Source of the DNA: Tubiluchus corallicola
Taxonomy: Eukaryota; Priapulida; Priapulimorpha; Priapulimorphida; Tubiluchidae
Direction of reading: 5' to 3'
NCBI GenBank assembly: GCA_030141605.1
Contig: JAQGDQ010000059.1
Coordinates: forward strand, 558,001-622,000
DNA length: 64,000 nt
Shown piece by piece: positions 25,455-38,805 of this stretch (positions within the stretch are counted from its first letter, which is position 1; each line of letters begins with the position of its first letter). Below the pieces are notes generated by a model, which searched no databases, was not told where the DNA came from, and saw only the letters and a list, made by a program, of their open reading frames with translations. The translations under genes and the position numbers were made by a program.

Positions 25455-26415
25455 TATATTCTATTCTTTTCTATTCTGCATTCTCCGTTCGGTTTCACTA
25501 TTCCATTCTGTTTTTCTTAGTTTATTTTTAAAGTCGATTGGTCTAGCTCTAGCTTATTTCGTTGTTTGTTCTTCTTTTAATGTTTGTGCAACGTCTATGT
25601 CCCCGGATTGCAGGACTACAGGTTATAAAAGATTAGGTAATAATGAAGAAAAGCACCTGTGACAACTACTTTTGTCCAAAAAACTAAAAGGTTTTTATTT
25701 TTACTGCACATGCCATCACTAAATAGCCTTCACACATTAGGCTCTTGTCTATGCCTCAAGGGAAACTATGCTTTGACGCTTGCTAAGAAAAGAAACAGAA
25801 TTCCTGATGAATTATCTTTACAGAGGCGATCACACGGGACACATTTGCAAACAATAATTTAATTTTAATTGACCAGAGTATACTGATTTCCGAAAAGAGG
25901 CCGAGAAAGGCCATCAGCGTGGCGTTATAACAGTCTCTAGCACACAAGGTCTTCTGAATAATGCATAATAATGTGGATATCAAGGGAAAACTAATGCATA
26001 GACATTGCTAAGGTACATGTTTTTCGCTGAGTCACCTGACAAAAGCACATGGTTCACGAAATCACAATCGATTCTCCGAACATCCGACAAACAAAACCAG
26101 GACTGCCATTGAGAGCTTTAAGCAAGTAACGTCCTTGTTTTGTCCAATGTTTTAAATCTTACGCGTTTTTTATCTCAAATACATTAAGATAGACGATGTG
26201 TTTCAAGAATATAATATTTCCGATAAATAACTTTAGGTGAAAAATGACGAAAGACAACAGATGACACTAAACAAATGTATGCATAGAATGTGGATTTCGA
26301 GCCTTCAATAAATTGGCAAAAAGATGGCAGGAAACTTCAAACAATATCAAGATATCGTAAAGCATGTAGCTCTTTGACGCTGTAATCGCTATTTTATTGA
26401 CAAAAAACTGATTTT

Positions 26416-26525
26416 CTGATGATGATGATGATGATGATGGTGATGATCATGATGATGATGATGATGATCATGACGACAACGACGGGATGATGGTGACGTG
26501 GTGATCATAATGATGATAATGATCA
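26416..26525. repeat. (GAT)n microsatellite, interrupted
   Basis: GAT units with GGT, CAT and GAC interruptions and a decayed right end. Confidence 0.95.
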
Positions 26526-29155
26526 ATTAAAAATGATAAATTTTTACTTGTACGTGTAATTGTTGCCTCTCTTTGCAGGCAGTTTTGGATTTCAGACAAT
26601 GCATTATATTGAAATTTGTAAAAAAATATGAAAAAGACATTCATACTCAGAATTCATTGTTCAATGCGTTTCGATTAAAACTGATTATCATCATTAAGGA
26701 CTATAACAAAGAACAATAACTAATTTAAATTATAACAAACTGCAAATTTTTCTTAATTGTTGTTTTTGTTACAGTTCCTGATTTTTGATGACGCGTTTGT
26801 AATCGAAACGCATCGGACAAGAAATTTAAAATACCTTTACTATTTGGTTTAATGGTTACTTGGAGAAACATGAAAAGTAGGTATATAATTTATCATTCAT
26901 AATTAAACTTCTATCAACGTCATCCTGTCCTCATACAAACACCGAGTCAGTATGTATCAATTAACCCAATCTTTTACACGTTGATAAAATAAACTTGCTT
27001 TAAATATAGTTACTATCCAGTACTTCTACCAACCGATTAACCAACTCTATGGGTATCTTGGCAACATGAGTCACTGTTTGTCCCTCTATTTGATTGACCA
27101 ATTGTATATATAAAAATAAAAGTTCAAATAAATTGTTGATAAGAAAAAATAAGCATTTTTTAATAAGCTGGTACTCGTTCAATTTTTGATTGTTTGAGTT
27201 AGGAAACTACACATCACTTTCTGCATTAATAAGAAATTAGGTTTTCGAGAAGCTACAGTATTTCAAGAAACGTTGCTGTAAGGTAATTAACACAATGACA
27301 AGATTGTAAACGATTTTTTAAAAATTGTAACATCAATCTGTCATATGTTCATCAAGCGCTTTCCCAAGCACAACAGCGATCTTCGATCAAACAAACTGTC
27401 AGTGAGATGAATAAATTTGAAAGCTCAATAAAAAATCATATGGAGCAAAATAGCACTCAAAAACCCTTCCTGAGCTTGATCTGATTTTTTTTAAGAACTT
27501 CCCGAATATTGTCTCGCTCAACAGCAAGGGCGAGTATCGAATGCACAACTAATGAGACAATTTCAACTTGCCGTAAAGTCAAAATAATTGCGAAAAAAGA
27601 ACTTTAGTTAGCAACTATTTGCTAGTTTTATGAATGCAAGGAGAAACATTTGCAGAGAATTACGACTCTGCTCTCAGAATTAAGAGTTAGATTTCACATC
27701 AATAGCAAGTCAAAGGCATCGCAATTGCACAAAGTCATATCCAAGCATTAATCTGATCTTGGCAAGCTCGATTGAAGTTAATGACGACTAAGCGTAGGTA
27801 TGCTTTGATCCGCAAGAGATGAGCCTGCTACTAGACCTCAACTAGCAGTTAATTTAAAGCTTTGTCCTATACAATACGTTGAAACAATTGAGCAGCGAGT
27901 GAAGAAGAAAGTGCTTTAATTTTTCAAGTATTCCACGTAGAGGTCGAATTTTGAGCAACAGGAGTGTTGTTTATTACCCGTAAGCACGCTATGTAGTTTC
28001 GGTAATTCGGCATTTGAGTCAAGTTTAAGCGAGCTACTAAAGTGGCGATACTATATCATTACTACGGAAAGCGTCGCGCTAAGGCTTGAACAACTTATTA
28101 AATATAAAATAAAAGATGCCATGGCGTATATATAGCGGACTTTTCTAATAAATGTTAAAACTGTGTTTGCCCGTTTCTTATTTAGAAGAATATTTCCATA
28201 GGGATTACTATAGGACTGGATTTTCATTGCCTGTACTGTGGAAATAGTCTCTCGTAGCAGGATTATTCACAACCCAATTTCTGTAAGAATTAGTACACAT
28301 ATTTTAATCTCTCAGAGATGAGAATAATTTCCTTACTTATTTATTATGCAACAATTATTATGGGACAAGACACCAATGAAAGCATTTGTATGTCGTCCAC
28401 CTATTAATTAGAAGAACATCCACACTCAATCCTCAATCATAATTACAAATGCATTCCTCTGGGTACCATATATTCATTATGACAATGAAGCAAGCTTAAA
28501 GGTGCCAGAACGGCTCCTAACATCTGTCTATCCTTATGGATGTAAGAATAGCTTTCTAATGTGTGTCGAATTGATGATTGTGGGCTGCTTATTTGAATTT
28601 TTCATAAACTGCAACGCCACTGGAGCCTATGCGCAATACAAACTCAATGGTGTTCGTTTCTCATCATGTCGAATTTGGGATAACCTGACAGTGCAAGTTC
28701 TACCTTCCAGGGCAATGTCAACGGCGCACAGCAACTGTACTGGGTAAGAGTACTCGTCGTGGTTTCTTAATTACAGTCTAACCACTTCAAATGAGCAGAC
28801 TTAGATCTGTGACACACTTGCACGTGTTATCCACAGCAAGTGAGCAGACTTAGATCCCTGGCAGACATAAATGTGTCTGATTGTGCAAGGAACATGAAGC
28901 TGCCAGACTGACAAAAAGAGAAAACACAAAAACAAACTTCCGGTGACCTAATCTCTTGGGGAATGCAAAAAGGTCGATACTGGAGATGTATACAATTGGA
29001 GTTTTGATCAAATAGTCTTATAGGTAAAACATATAGCTATAGCAATGCATTTTCATTGTAAAATCTGTGCAGATGAGAATCTAGCGGCTTTTCTAGTCTC
29101 TTTTATTTTTAGTGTCCTGACAAACTCCCCACAACTTGTCTCTGCCAGCCCCTTA

Positions 29156-29225
29156 AAGGAGGCCCTGCTATTGCAAGCGTCTGTGGCTGGCTGACTGACT
29201 GGCTAACTTACTGACTAACTCACTG
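29156..29225. repeat. Short imperfect GCTG/GACT tetranucleotide tract
   Basis: Units such as ggctggctgactgactgg followed by decayed actaactcact. It lies about 470 bases before the long GACT array and has the same unit. Confidence 0.7.
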
Positions 29226-29693
29226 TTTTTTTGTTTGATTTATTACTTTGTTTCAAACGTAGCAAAAAGACAACATAAATTACAATCAAAATTACACAGA
29301 AAATACAAAAAATAATGACAATAATAAATAAATAATAAAAGAACACACATGCACACAAATATAGCATCTAACATAAAGAGATCATCTAATATAAGAAAAG
29401 CAGTAGCCTTTAAGTATAGAGCCAAAACAAAATCTTGCGCCACATACATCTAATTTCGGAAGTAAATCTTGCATCACTTTCAACAATATTTTTACAATAA
29501 TAGTTATCACTTTGATCCATTCTAATATAAAAGCTGTACGAACATTTATGATGTATTACATCAAAATATCTTAGTGCTAAGGCAGGTTGTTATTAATCTC
29601 GCATTGAACACTGGTGTTATAGCACTACCCAAAAATTTTGCAGCCCGAAACATTGTGAGCCGCTTGTGTGAAATATTGTGAAATACTGATTGA

Positions 29694-29814
29694 ATGACTG
29701 ACTGACTGACTGACTGACTGACTGACTGACTGACTGACTGACTGACTGACTGACTGACTGACTGACTGACTGACTGACTGACTGACTGACTGACTGACTG
29801 ACTGACTGACTGAT
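29694..29814. repeat. (GACT)n microsatellite, about 30 uninterrupted units
   Basis: Nearly perfect tetranucleotide array of about 118 bases. The Ser-Gln-Val open frames read from its - strand are repeat artefacts. Confidence 0.97.
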
Positions 29815-32574
29815 TGTTACTGTAATTTTTTCCCACCTTGGTGAATCATTTAGTCCATTTTTCGTGTGCACATGATAGAAAAAAGTATTCGCAATTTTGG
29901 ATGGATGATGGAATGTAGGCCTGATTATACCAAATCACGGACATTCCTGCAGAAATACTTGCTCATAACGTATTACTTTTCGTAAAAAAGTGACATTCTT
30001 GTTACAAACGCTGCGATTTACTATGACTCCCTTATCGCCTACTAAAGTGTCAAAACGTGTTGAGTTACGTGAAAGAGTAAAGTCATAACATGTGAAAACC
30101 TTTAAACGCAGTTCTTTCTACGGCCAATAATTGGCGTTTTCGTGCCATTATTATTCAGGCAGAGTTGGAATTTGCATTCATAGGTGTCATATTATGCTGC
30201 GTTTCTGAATTCTGAACATCCCGTTCAAAGGAGATGAGAATAGCCTCAGTGATGTTTAACTTTTTGCGACGTTTACCACAACAAAAGAGCTAAGTGAAGA
30301 CGTGACAGCGTGTGGACAACGACAATGATGTTAAGTAAAAGTAACACGATAAGTGTATCTCAAGTTATTTAAATTAAACTAATCAAGCACAGTTGCAGTG
30401 CCTTTGAAAAGACCTTAAAAGCTGTAAAAGGTGGACATTTTTGTGCCTGGTAATAAAAAACTTCTATGCTCAAAATAGTTTATTGAAAGGAACTCTTTAT
30501 AACTAACACTAAATAAAATCTTTAGCAAAAAACGTTTCAAGTAGTCTTCTAATAAACAGATTCGTCAGTTGACATTGCTCGTTTGCCGCCTTTCCACATG
30601 AACGAGAATTAAAAGTTCCTCGCAATCCACTTGTTCGCAGTACGAAATTGTACTGCACAGCTTGCATTTCCTGTTAACGCCGTTAAATAGACACGTTTTT
30701 TCTCGCTTATTTAGTACCCGCTTTTATTTGACTATTTGCACATAAGATTGTACAGGAATTGAGGATTTACAGCTACTACAGATATTTCAAAAGCTAAATC
30801 AGCAAATCAGCATGATCAAAATAACGGTAAATGTTGCAAAATTTGACTTCCAAAAGTACACAATTGGTAATTTTGTCAGCTACTGTATCTGCGTAATCAT
30901 CGGACCCCTTCATTGCAGCAATTTCTCGACTAGCCAAAGAGTGAATCTGGAAGAAATTTTTCGACTCCCCGAATTTATGTTGGCACAAACAAGAGCGTAC
31001 ATGGGCAAATAATTTTTATTCACAAGATTGTCCGCCGGTTATCAGAAGGTAATTTTGAGCCACCAGAAAGTATTTTACAAATCACAGCGACTATTAATAA
31101 AAATCGTCTTGATCGCATTTTATTAAAACAGCCAAGATATCCAATTCAGTCTTGAATTTTTTTAATACAATAGCGACAGAAATTTCCCGTTACACAGTTG
31201 ACGAGTTGCAGCAAGTGGAGAAAATGGTATCAAATGTGAAAAAAGAGATCTGCGCTATCTAATATTAACAAAATAACACTAGTGGTGAAGAGCATGTACA
31301 AACTAAATTTTTCTTGCCCTCTATGTAGACCTAAAACATTTGCAACTAGGCAATAAACACCTTATCACCGTCACGTGAGGTTTAGATTTTGAAAATAAAA
31401 TAATAAATTTATTCGGCATCATCATTTTAATTAAACAAACACTTTGCAAACCTTTCTAAATTGTATATGCATTTTTGCAACAAAACTTGTCTGATCTTTT
31501 TGTTTCTTTGCTCGAAATCGACTTTTCTCCGAAACTGAAAAGCTTTATGAGATCAGACAAGTAAAGATTCGAAATTGAAACACGTGCAAATTATGTAAGT
31601 CTGTAAGCCGATAACCAACACAGCTTTGCACTTTGTAAAACATTTATTTTTCACATTGAATTTTTCTGGCAGCCACTATACACGCAGATACCACGTTAAA
31701 TCGTGCGTATTTAACAACAAAATTTTATATACGATTTTATATAAAATCAGAAATTATAGCAAAGATAGAGGCATAAACACTTGTCGTTATGTTGTTGTAA
31801 CACATAGTAAGAGTTCTTTATTTTGCGTAAATGTAGATAGCAGACATAAGTTTCTTTATAGTGTAATTTTCTTTATACAGAGTAATAACGTTTTCTTCCC
31901 TTCTTTTTCTTTAAAGGAAAGGCGGTTAGGCTTATTTAGAGGACAGATAGATAAAATCTTTATTTGCAAGAAGATAAAATCTTTACTTTTCGTGGGCATA
32001 TATCAATGTTCGCGAAAAATGCTAGAAGGATATTATAACAGAACTGCAATAAGCACCTTGTGTACCTAGTAAAATCACTTTTAAAGTCGCGATCACTTCA
32101 TGCTTGGGCCTCCCATTTTCAATGCCCATTCGTCTTGCAATGGGCGTCATTCGTCTTGAAGAAAAGTATCGCATTGTCAGTCTCCACCGAAAGTCTAATA
32201 AGTTTTTGCAAAAAATTGGATAGGTAATTTTTGTAATATTTTTGCGTGAACATTAAGTGAACTGCAGAAGTTCGAATTAGTTTAAGCAACGCGAGCTTAC
32301 GGAAAGCCACGAAGTCTTCCAATTACGTCACGATTTTCGTGTGAACGGCGGCAGCCACCATACCTGATAATTTCTATTCAGAGGAAGTATATTTTAAATT
32401 TATGCTTTATAGGTAATTTTTGCAAATGTTTCTATTACATTCTTCTAAGTTTAAGTGATAACAGTAAAATATACTCAACTTACTGAGCGACTGGTTCTTT
32501 ATTTTAATATAATATTCCGAATATAGTGTATACATGTATTCTTTCGATTATGATGTCATAAAATTAGAAGAACA

Positions 32575-32655
32575 GTGAACAGGAGTCGAACCTTTTCCTA
32601 CCCGGACTGCCAGTCTACTTTCCCCAAATTTACAAATTTTTAGCCTGGGTCAGCA
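32575..32655 (-). mobile_element. Possible tRNA-related SINE fragment
   Basis: The - strand carries a B-box-like word, GGTTCGACTCC, preceded by tRNA-like text (gactggcagtccgggtag). A full cloverleaf does not fold convincingly, so a real tRNA gene is unlikely. Confidence 0.3.
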
Positions 32656-32864
32656 CCTGAATAAGTTATTATAATGACTAAACGTAATATATATAATGTT
32701 TAGGTTAATATAATGTTAATATAATATAGATGTAGGCCTATATAATGTTATCATAATGAGTAAGGCGAAGAAAGCAACGGAAACGTTTTGCCGCCAACAA
32801 GTATTCAAACTAGACCTTTTTCTGTATCAATGTCATTACATTAACTTCAGCCTGTGCTTGTGTT

Positions 32865-33065
32865 TAGCGACCGCAGTTAAGAATGGAGACGAGGTGTTAC
32901 TGTATGGATGTCTGATTCTAGGTTCGATGCTCGCTTTGCCAGGTTTCAAAGTAAACAACCAGAATTGGAATCATACTGATTTTGGCTGTTTACTCCGCAG
33001 GCAGCGGATGAATTCACTTTCGAATGTAGTTAAAACACTTTCAAAGGCTAAATGTGTCATCTTAT
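32865..33065 (+). mobile_element. tRNA-derived SINE-like element
   Basis: The A-box-like gcagttaagaatgg is followed by the B-box-like taggttcgatgctcgc. Downstream, ctgattttggctgtttac matches the body of the - strand element at 53870-54185 (ttgattctggctgtttac). Shared head and body in two separate places support a SINE family. Confidence 0.45.
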
Positions 33066-34965
33066 AAACTTGATAATAAACCAGATTCCGGTCTCGACCA
33101 ACCATCAACATTATGTAGGTGTTGCATTGGAATAACAGGTTCCGGCACGTGTTCCGGCTTACAGTGCGCCGAATTGCATTAAAAACACAAAGAATGTAAA
33201 CAGTTTCTTGCACTACTTTTTAGCATAGTCTATTTTCGTCCAAATTTGTGACTTTTCAATAGCAATGTCTAACAAACAAACATAATTATGCGAAACCCCA
33301 CACCTTAGTCATTCAATTGGTCTTACATAATCATTATATCATATGTTATATCAGTGGTTGACTGTTATGACAATTATGACAATCATGATTATGACAGAAA
33401 AGAGATGTTACCCGACATGTATGCAGCAAAAATTGCAAAAAACATGGTAAAAATACAAAAATAACAATATGCATGAAATTACTACACAGCAATGACAGTA
33501 CTATGGCTAGACTAACAGAAGCTCAATTTAAAGAGTGCTGTGATTTGCCTATTTTGACTTTCAAGCTGTCCATCTTTGGCAAGGATCCATCCATCCGCTT
33601 CCCGTTTTGCTTGCACTCACCCTAAATACGGTGTGACTACTATGTTTGTCTCAGAATCCGAATTAATATTATTTAATTTACAATAATTAATCAAGTAATA
33701 ACTCACAATAAAAGAGTGAGTATGGACACAAAAAATGACTCTTCTTTGTCACAGAAGGTTTCAGACATTGAAATGTACCATAAACTTGTTCTAAGACATT
33801 CTACCAATTTAACTCACAAACAGACGGACGGACAGATAAACAGACAGGCAGACAGAGAAACAGACAGACAAATAGATATCTCGGAAAGTTATTTAATGAT
33901 AATTCTGCATGAACAAGCTTTCAAAAATCTTTAGAAATGCTAGTTTCATGAACAATAATATAAAGACATTGTTTGCCACTCAATTTGGACAGAAATAATA
34001 TTAAGTCATATTACATAAGCAAAAACTGCGTAATATTCTTTCATAAGTTTAAAACATTAACAATATCACATTAACAGTATTAACAAACATTAACAATATT
34101 AGCAAACATTAACAATGTTCTTAATGTTTTTGACGTTTCGGAGTTGATTGTTTAATGCCATCATTTAGCGTAAAATATGAAATGAGCTTTTAGGAATAAT
34201 TTTCGTATAATACAGATGGCTTAAAGTGAATGGTAAAATTACGTGAAACGATCGGAAACGAAAAAAGTGAAGCGAAAAAACAAATGAAGATTTCTTAAAA
34301 CATGCAAAAAAGTGTTTCAATCGATACCTACCGATAAATCCGATGTGTCTGTCAATGGCTCTGTCAAGACACATACGGCAAGTATAGACATTAACAAAGC
34401 AAAAATCCAAATTTGCACTTCTGTTTTCATGTTTATAATAAAGCTGATTCGACGTCTCTTGACAAATGGCTAATGTGACTCTTTTATAATTCTGTTTCAG
34501 TTTCGCCGAAAGATTGAGGAAGCTGTCTGCTACATATAAATTTATTAGCAAGCAGATCACGTGACACAAGTAACCAATCAGGTGTTAGTGCGCTGGTCGC
34601 ATGATAACAGAGTTGCAAGAAGCCGTAAAACATATTTAGCATAAGAGACACTACCTGGACGACCACGCAACTTCTACACCCTCGTTGTAGGCACTGAGGT
34701 GCGAAATAATTGTGAGCCCAAGTGAGAGGCAGTAATTGGTGACATCTGTATTCACAAGCACAGAATTTGTTGACATGAAAAATAAGAATGTGCACATTCG
34801 TCTACGTAGTGTTTCACCTTTTAAGTTTACGAAATAAAAACGTCTACACTTTAGTGAAATTTCTTTTGGGTGCAAATTCTTCAAAAGTTATCATTCGTTC
34901 ACAGTCAGCTCTTTAGTAACTAGTACTATCTACAGCAAAAAATATAAAATTTGCTTATAAAACGT

Positions 34966-35187
34966 AAAGCAACAGCAACAACAACAACGACAACAACAAC
35001 GACAGCAGCAGCAACAACAACAATAATAACAACAGCAACTGCAATAATAACAGTACAACAACAATAACAACAGCAACAACACAACAACAACAACAACAGC
35101 AGCAGCAGCAGCAACAGTAACAGTAACAGCAACAGCAGCAACAACAATGACAGCAACAGCAACAACAACAATAACAACAACAAACAT
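34966..35187. repeat. Compound CAA/CAG/AAC trinucleotide repeat
   Basis: CAA, CAG, AAT and GAC units mixed over about 220 bases. Poly-Leu, poly-Val or poly-Cys open frames on the opposite strand are artefacts. Confidence 0.95.
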
Positions 35188-35189
35188 TG

Positions 35190-37248
35190 GTTCTAGAAAT
35201 CGAAAACTTTCAAATTAGCAGTTTTTAGAACCACGAGGGGAACCTACTAACATATAAAAACAGCCCCAGAAGCCAAGCCAAGGAAAGACACTCAATGCGA
35301 GGAGTGGCTAACACACAAGAAACTAATAAAATTCGTTTTCGCTCAATTCAGGTTTATTAAAAGAATGGTTCGAATTACAGTTCTCAAAGAGTGCAGAAGT
35401 GCAATCTAAATTTTTTACTTTTTGGGCAGACAGTTTAAAAAATGTAACTTTCACGAAATTTCAGAATCGAAACTCTTGATACCAAAGAGCAATCACCCTA
35501 AGATGTTGTCTATATGTTGAGATAAAAAGAGAGAGTGCAGATACAAACGTTGTAAGATTATTTTGATACGTGACTCGAATAGCCTATAGTGTTTCGTGTT
35601 CACAAACGCACTAATGTTGGTGCAATTGCTTCGCTTGTGATGGACAATGTTGAACTGAGTTGTTGAGAATATCATCAAGGCTTCATTTTTATATTTTTGT
35701 ACATCTACGCACATCATTTCTTGACCCTACAGTTTTATCACGTTGAACGTGATCAGCTTTCGCGCAGGTCTCTGTCTTGCAACGAAGAGATAAGCCTCTC
35801 GACATTTTTTAGGGATCTTGAATGGTAGGCCTAAGTTGCAACTTGCCATTTACAACTATTGACGCTTGTACGTAACCGATAGTTGCGTATAACTAAGCCT
35901 CACGCTAGGATCTTATGTGATTAATCATAAATTCTCAAAACCCTGGTCTATAAAAGCCCACTTTATATTTTGACAATTCACTTATTCGCATTCGCAGTTT
36001 GTAGATTTGCAATAATTAATCATTTGCATTTTCAGTTTAAGAATACATTTGCCAGATTATGTCTGAAGTGTCCTTTACAAATCTACAAATCTACACAAAT
36101 TCTCACAGCATTTTGTTTTCGTGTAAACACAATTCCAATACGATTTCCTATTAACACATTTTCAATACGTTTTCGAACAAATGGTCATAATTTAAGAGGA
36201 GAAACATGTATGTAAGCGCAAACTGCATAGCTCTGTTTTAGTACGTAAGCTTATGTAGACTGTTTCAGTGACAATGTACAGTGTAGTAAAAGTTTTCCAG
36301 TAAAGTACACCGATTCAATGTACATATACGAAATGTGTGTTTTATTTGAGCGTTTTAAGAAAAAGATCGTATACTTAATAGCTACTCCTATTATCACTTT
36401 AAGTCAGTGATGAAATCATTTCCGCCTCACTCAAAACGTAATGTGGTTTGTTCAGAGTTCAAGTAGCAATTATTGCTCATTGCAAGTTGCAACAAATTGC
36501 GACAACAAAATCGCTTGTTATTAAATACTGCAACTGTAAAATAAATTCAGCAGCTGAGAAATTTCTCTTGGAAAGCAACAGGTTTAGCCTCCATAAAGTT
36601 TATATTAGATATCTAGTAAACCTGGCAGAACTGAGCAAATATACTCGCTTCAGTCATAATAACATATTAACTTTCTCTCAAGTAAACTCGGTGAGTATTA
36701 TGTAGTGCTTGTTTATTTTTTGTTTTTAAGAGCGTTAAAGGCGCGCTACTTCTTTTCCTTTTTTTATTCGTCTGCTTTTTCTTTTGTCCACCCGTCAGTT
36801 ATTTTGGTTATACTTTTGTTCACTGATTTATTTATTTATTTACTTATAGTTATTTGACTGTATATTTGTTCACTTATATGTTATTTCTTCATTCTCTCAT
36901 TTATTCGTATCCATTATATTAGCTTAAATAGAGATTTGGAAACGATTGATTTAAAAACCAAAATTAGACCTGAGACAGTGATTCCACGGAGAATATTTGA
37001 AAATAGGCTTGAACTGCTAATGCGAGGTTATGGACCATATAAAACCTTTTATCCAGAGTCTTTTTGCTTGAATATAACTGAATCACATAATATAAGTTCC
37101 TGGTTGTGGATGTAACTTTGTGGATATTTTGCTGAATGATTCACAAACTACACAGATTTCTCACAGGCAGGCGTTCTAAGTTATCAAGTGAAACTTATGG
37201 TTAACTTATGTCTAGCTAGTTGAATTTAGTAGTATATACACGAATATA
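35190..37248. other. Non-coding stretch between the CAA/CAG repeat and the inverted minisatellite pair
   Basis: AT-rich, with no exon-like segment or recognisable family. Open frames here are under 90 residues and unrelated to known domains. Confidence 0.35.
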
Positions 37249-38222
37249 TACGGCTGGACTGGACGGGTGTAGGTCACGGGGCCACCAGTCAAAGGACCAC
37301 AGATCGAGGGACCAAATGAAAATTGACAGACCACGCGAATACCAACTGAAAAACCAATTGAGATACATTTTACTTTGCATTAAGATAGTTATATTAACTG
37401 CAGAGGCTAAACTGTAAAGTTCTGCATTATATATCAGTTCCTCAAATACTTTTTTATGCATTGAATAATTCGACGGTGCTGAAAATTAAGAACAAACAAA
37501 AATGAAAAATAAAATTTACCCTTTTGAATTTTCTTCAAATATTTAAAAAAAATTAACTTTGACCTTATTACGTTTCATAATTCGGAAATATTATCTTACA
37601 TTTCAGATGCATTATATTGACAATGGTTACCAGCTAAACGAACCATCTAATTTTAATGAAGGTACATATTACTTGCTGCTACGAGACATTTAACTGGAAA
37701 ATACTCATTAAAAAATAAGTATCTATTTTTGTAACTTGGAGCTCAGGAGTATTTAAGGCAACAACGTTCACATTTGATATATAACTCATAACAACTAATT
37801 TCTGTAATCAGTAGAAGAAAGAAATACAGTAGTACATAGCATAGTTTGTTTTTATAAGAAAGGTACACCTGCAAGAACTTTTGATTGCAGTGCTGTGGTT
37901 GCAATGATTGCATTATTCCGGAACCTAGACACTAACAGACACAAATTAAGGTCAGACACAAAGAGTAACATGTTTAACTCCTTCCTTGCAACAACCGGCA
38001 AACATTAAAACACTTCCCAATGACGACAAATGACTCGTTTGTCTTCTGTTTAAATATGTCTATAAGTAAGTTTGCGTAAATACCAAACGTATGAAAAGCT
38101 AGCGACGACTATAAAGTAAGCACCAGGTTCTTTCACTGGTAGTCCATTGTCTGGTGGCCCATTGACTTGTGGTCCTTTCTCTGGTGGTCCTTTGACCGCC
38201 CACCGCACTAGACACGGCTGTA
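37249..38222. mobile_element. Candidate Foldback-like element with inverted 15-bp minisatellite ends
   Basis: The left end (about 37249-37364) and the right end (about 38122-38222) are inverted relatives. Each begins outside with a related word (tacggctg on the left, tacagccg when the right is read on the - strand), then about five degenerate 15-bp units around gtcaaaggaccacca. The interior is AT-rich with no transposase frame, so it would be non-autonomous. No clean target-site duplication was seen. Confidence 0.45.
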
Positions 38223-38805
38223 AATTTTAGCCCGATATTGCGCTTGCTGCCTATGAATTAACTTATCCTTCTGACGACATAAAATTATTGTAAGAAGAAA
38301 GGATTAACGTAACTTAGCGCAGTTATCGAAAAGAAATGTAGCACGATTATCCACCATTAAGTAAACAATACAATGAAAAATAGTTTAGTTTCCAAATAAG
38401 GCATTTATTGGGTCTACGGCTATATACACTGTACAGGCAATTATTTTTCTTTAAAAGAACTCGCGTACAATCAAATACATAAAAATATAAAAATACTTTA
38501 CAGTGTCATATTAATAACTTATTTACAAATAAAAATAGCGTAATAGATTTTGGTATGCTCTACTGCAAGTCACATAATCTTTGTCATAATCTGACATTCT
38601 ACATGTATTCAAGGGCTACATTATTCATGTTTATAAATTATTACGAACTAATACATTATGTAGATAGAGCTTATTATTAATAGTTACTAACATTATTCAC
38701 GTTATTACTAACATATGATATTGAAAAATTTGAAAGTGTTTATTTTGCAAGATTGTTTTTAGCAGCGTTACACAAGCAAAGGAAAAGTTTTTTACCAGAG
38801 CTTGG

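Larger units (their letters stand above)
24804..34960. other. Gene-poor stretch with microsatellites and retroposon fragments
   Basis: No multi-exon gene was recognised in about 10 kb. Contents listed separately include CCTG, GAT, GACT and CAA/CAG-type repeats and tRNA-related SINE-like pieces. A - strand open frame at 32322-32119 and a 147-residue + strand frame at 31626-32069 have no domain resemblance and no convincing splice borders. Confidence 0.35.

Noticed and set aside
25201-25662. 153-residue Pro/Cys/Leu-rich frame
   Set aside because: It spans the CCTG/TCCTG microsatellite; composition and periodicity come from the repeat.
27000-27182. - strand frame ending ...IPIELVNRLVEVLDSNYI
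   Set aside because: It looks mildly protein-like, but no acceptor of quality, no partner exon and no family could be named.
29440-29690. Possible decayed LINE protein on the - strand (words like ARFTSEIRCMWRKIL)
   Set aside because: Only one short block looks LINE-like, stops are frequent and no second block confirms it.
29694-29814. CRISPR-like array
   Set aside because: It is a pure tetranucleotide repeat without unique spacers, in an animal genome.
29561-29871. Ser-Gln-Val repeat proteins on the - strand
   Set aside because: Direct translation of the (GACT)n microsatellite.
31626-32069. 147-residue open frame on the + strand
   Set aside because: It does not need an ATG to open, sits in AT-rich DNA, resembles no domain and lacks convincing splice borders. 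It is probably a chance frame.
32575-32655. Functional tRNA gene
   Set aside because: A B-box-like word is present, but the acceptor and T stems do not pair well and the D arm is missing.
34926-35187. Poly-Leu and poly-Val/Cys frames on the - strand
   Set aside because: Translation of the CAA/CAG compound repeat.
36448-36705. 85-residue + strand frame
   Set aside because: No ATG-led start of note, no domain and no splice partners.
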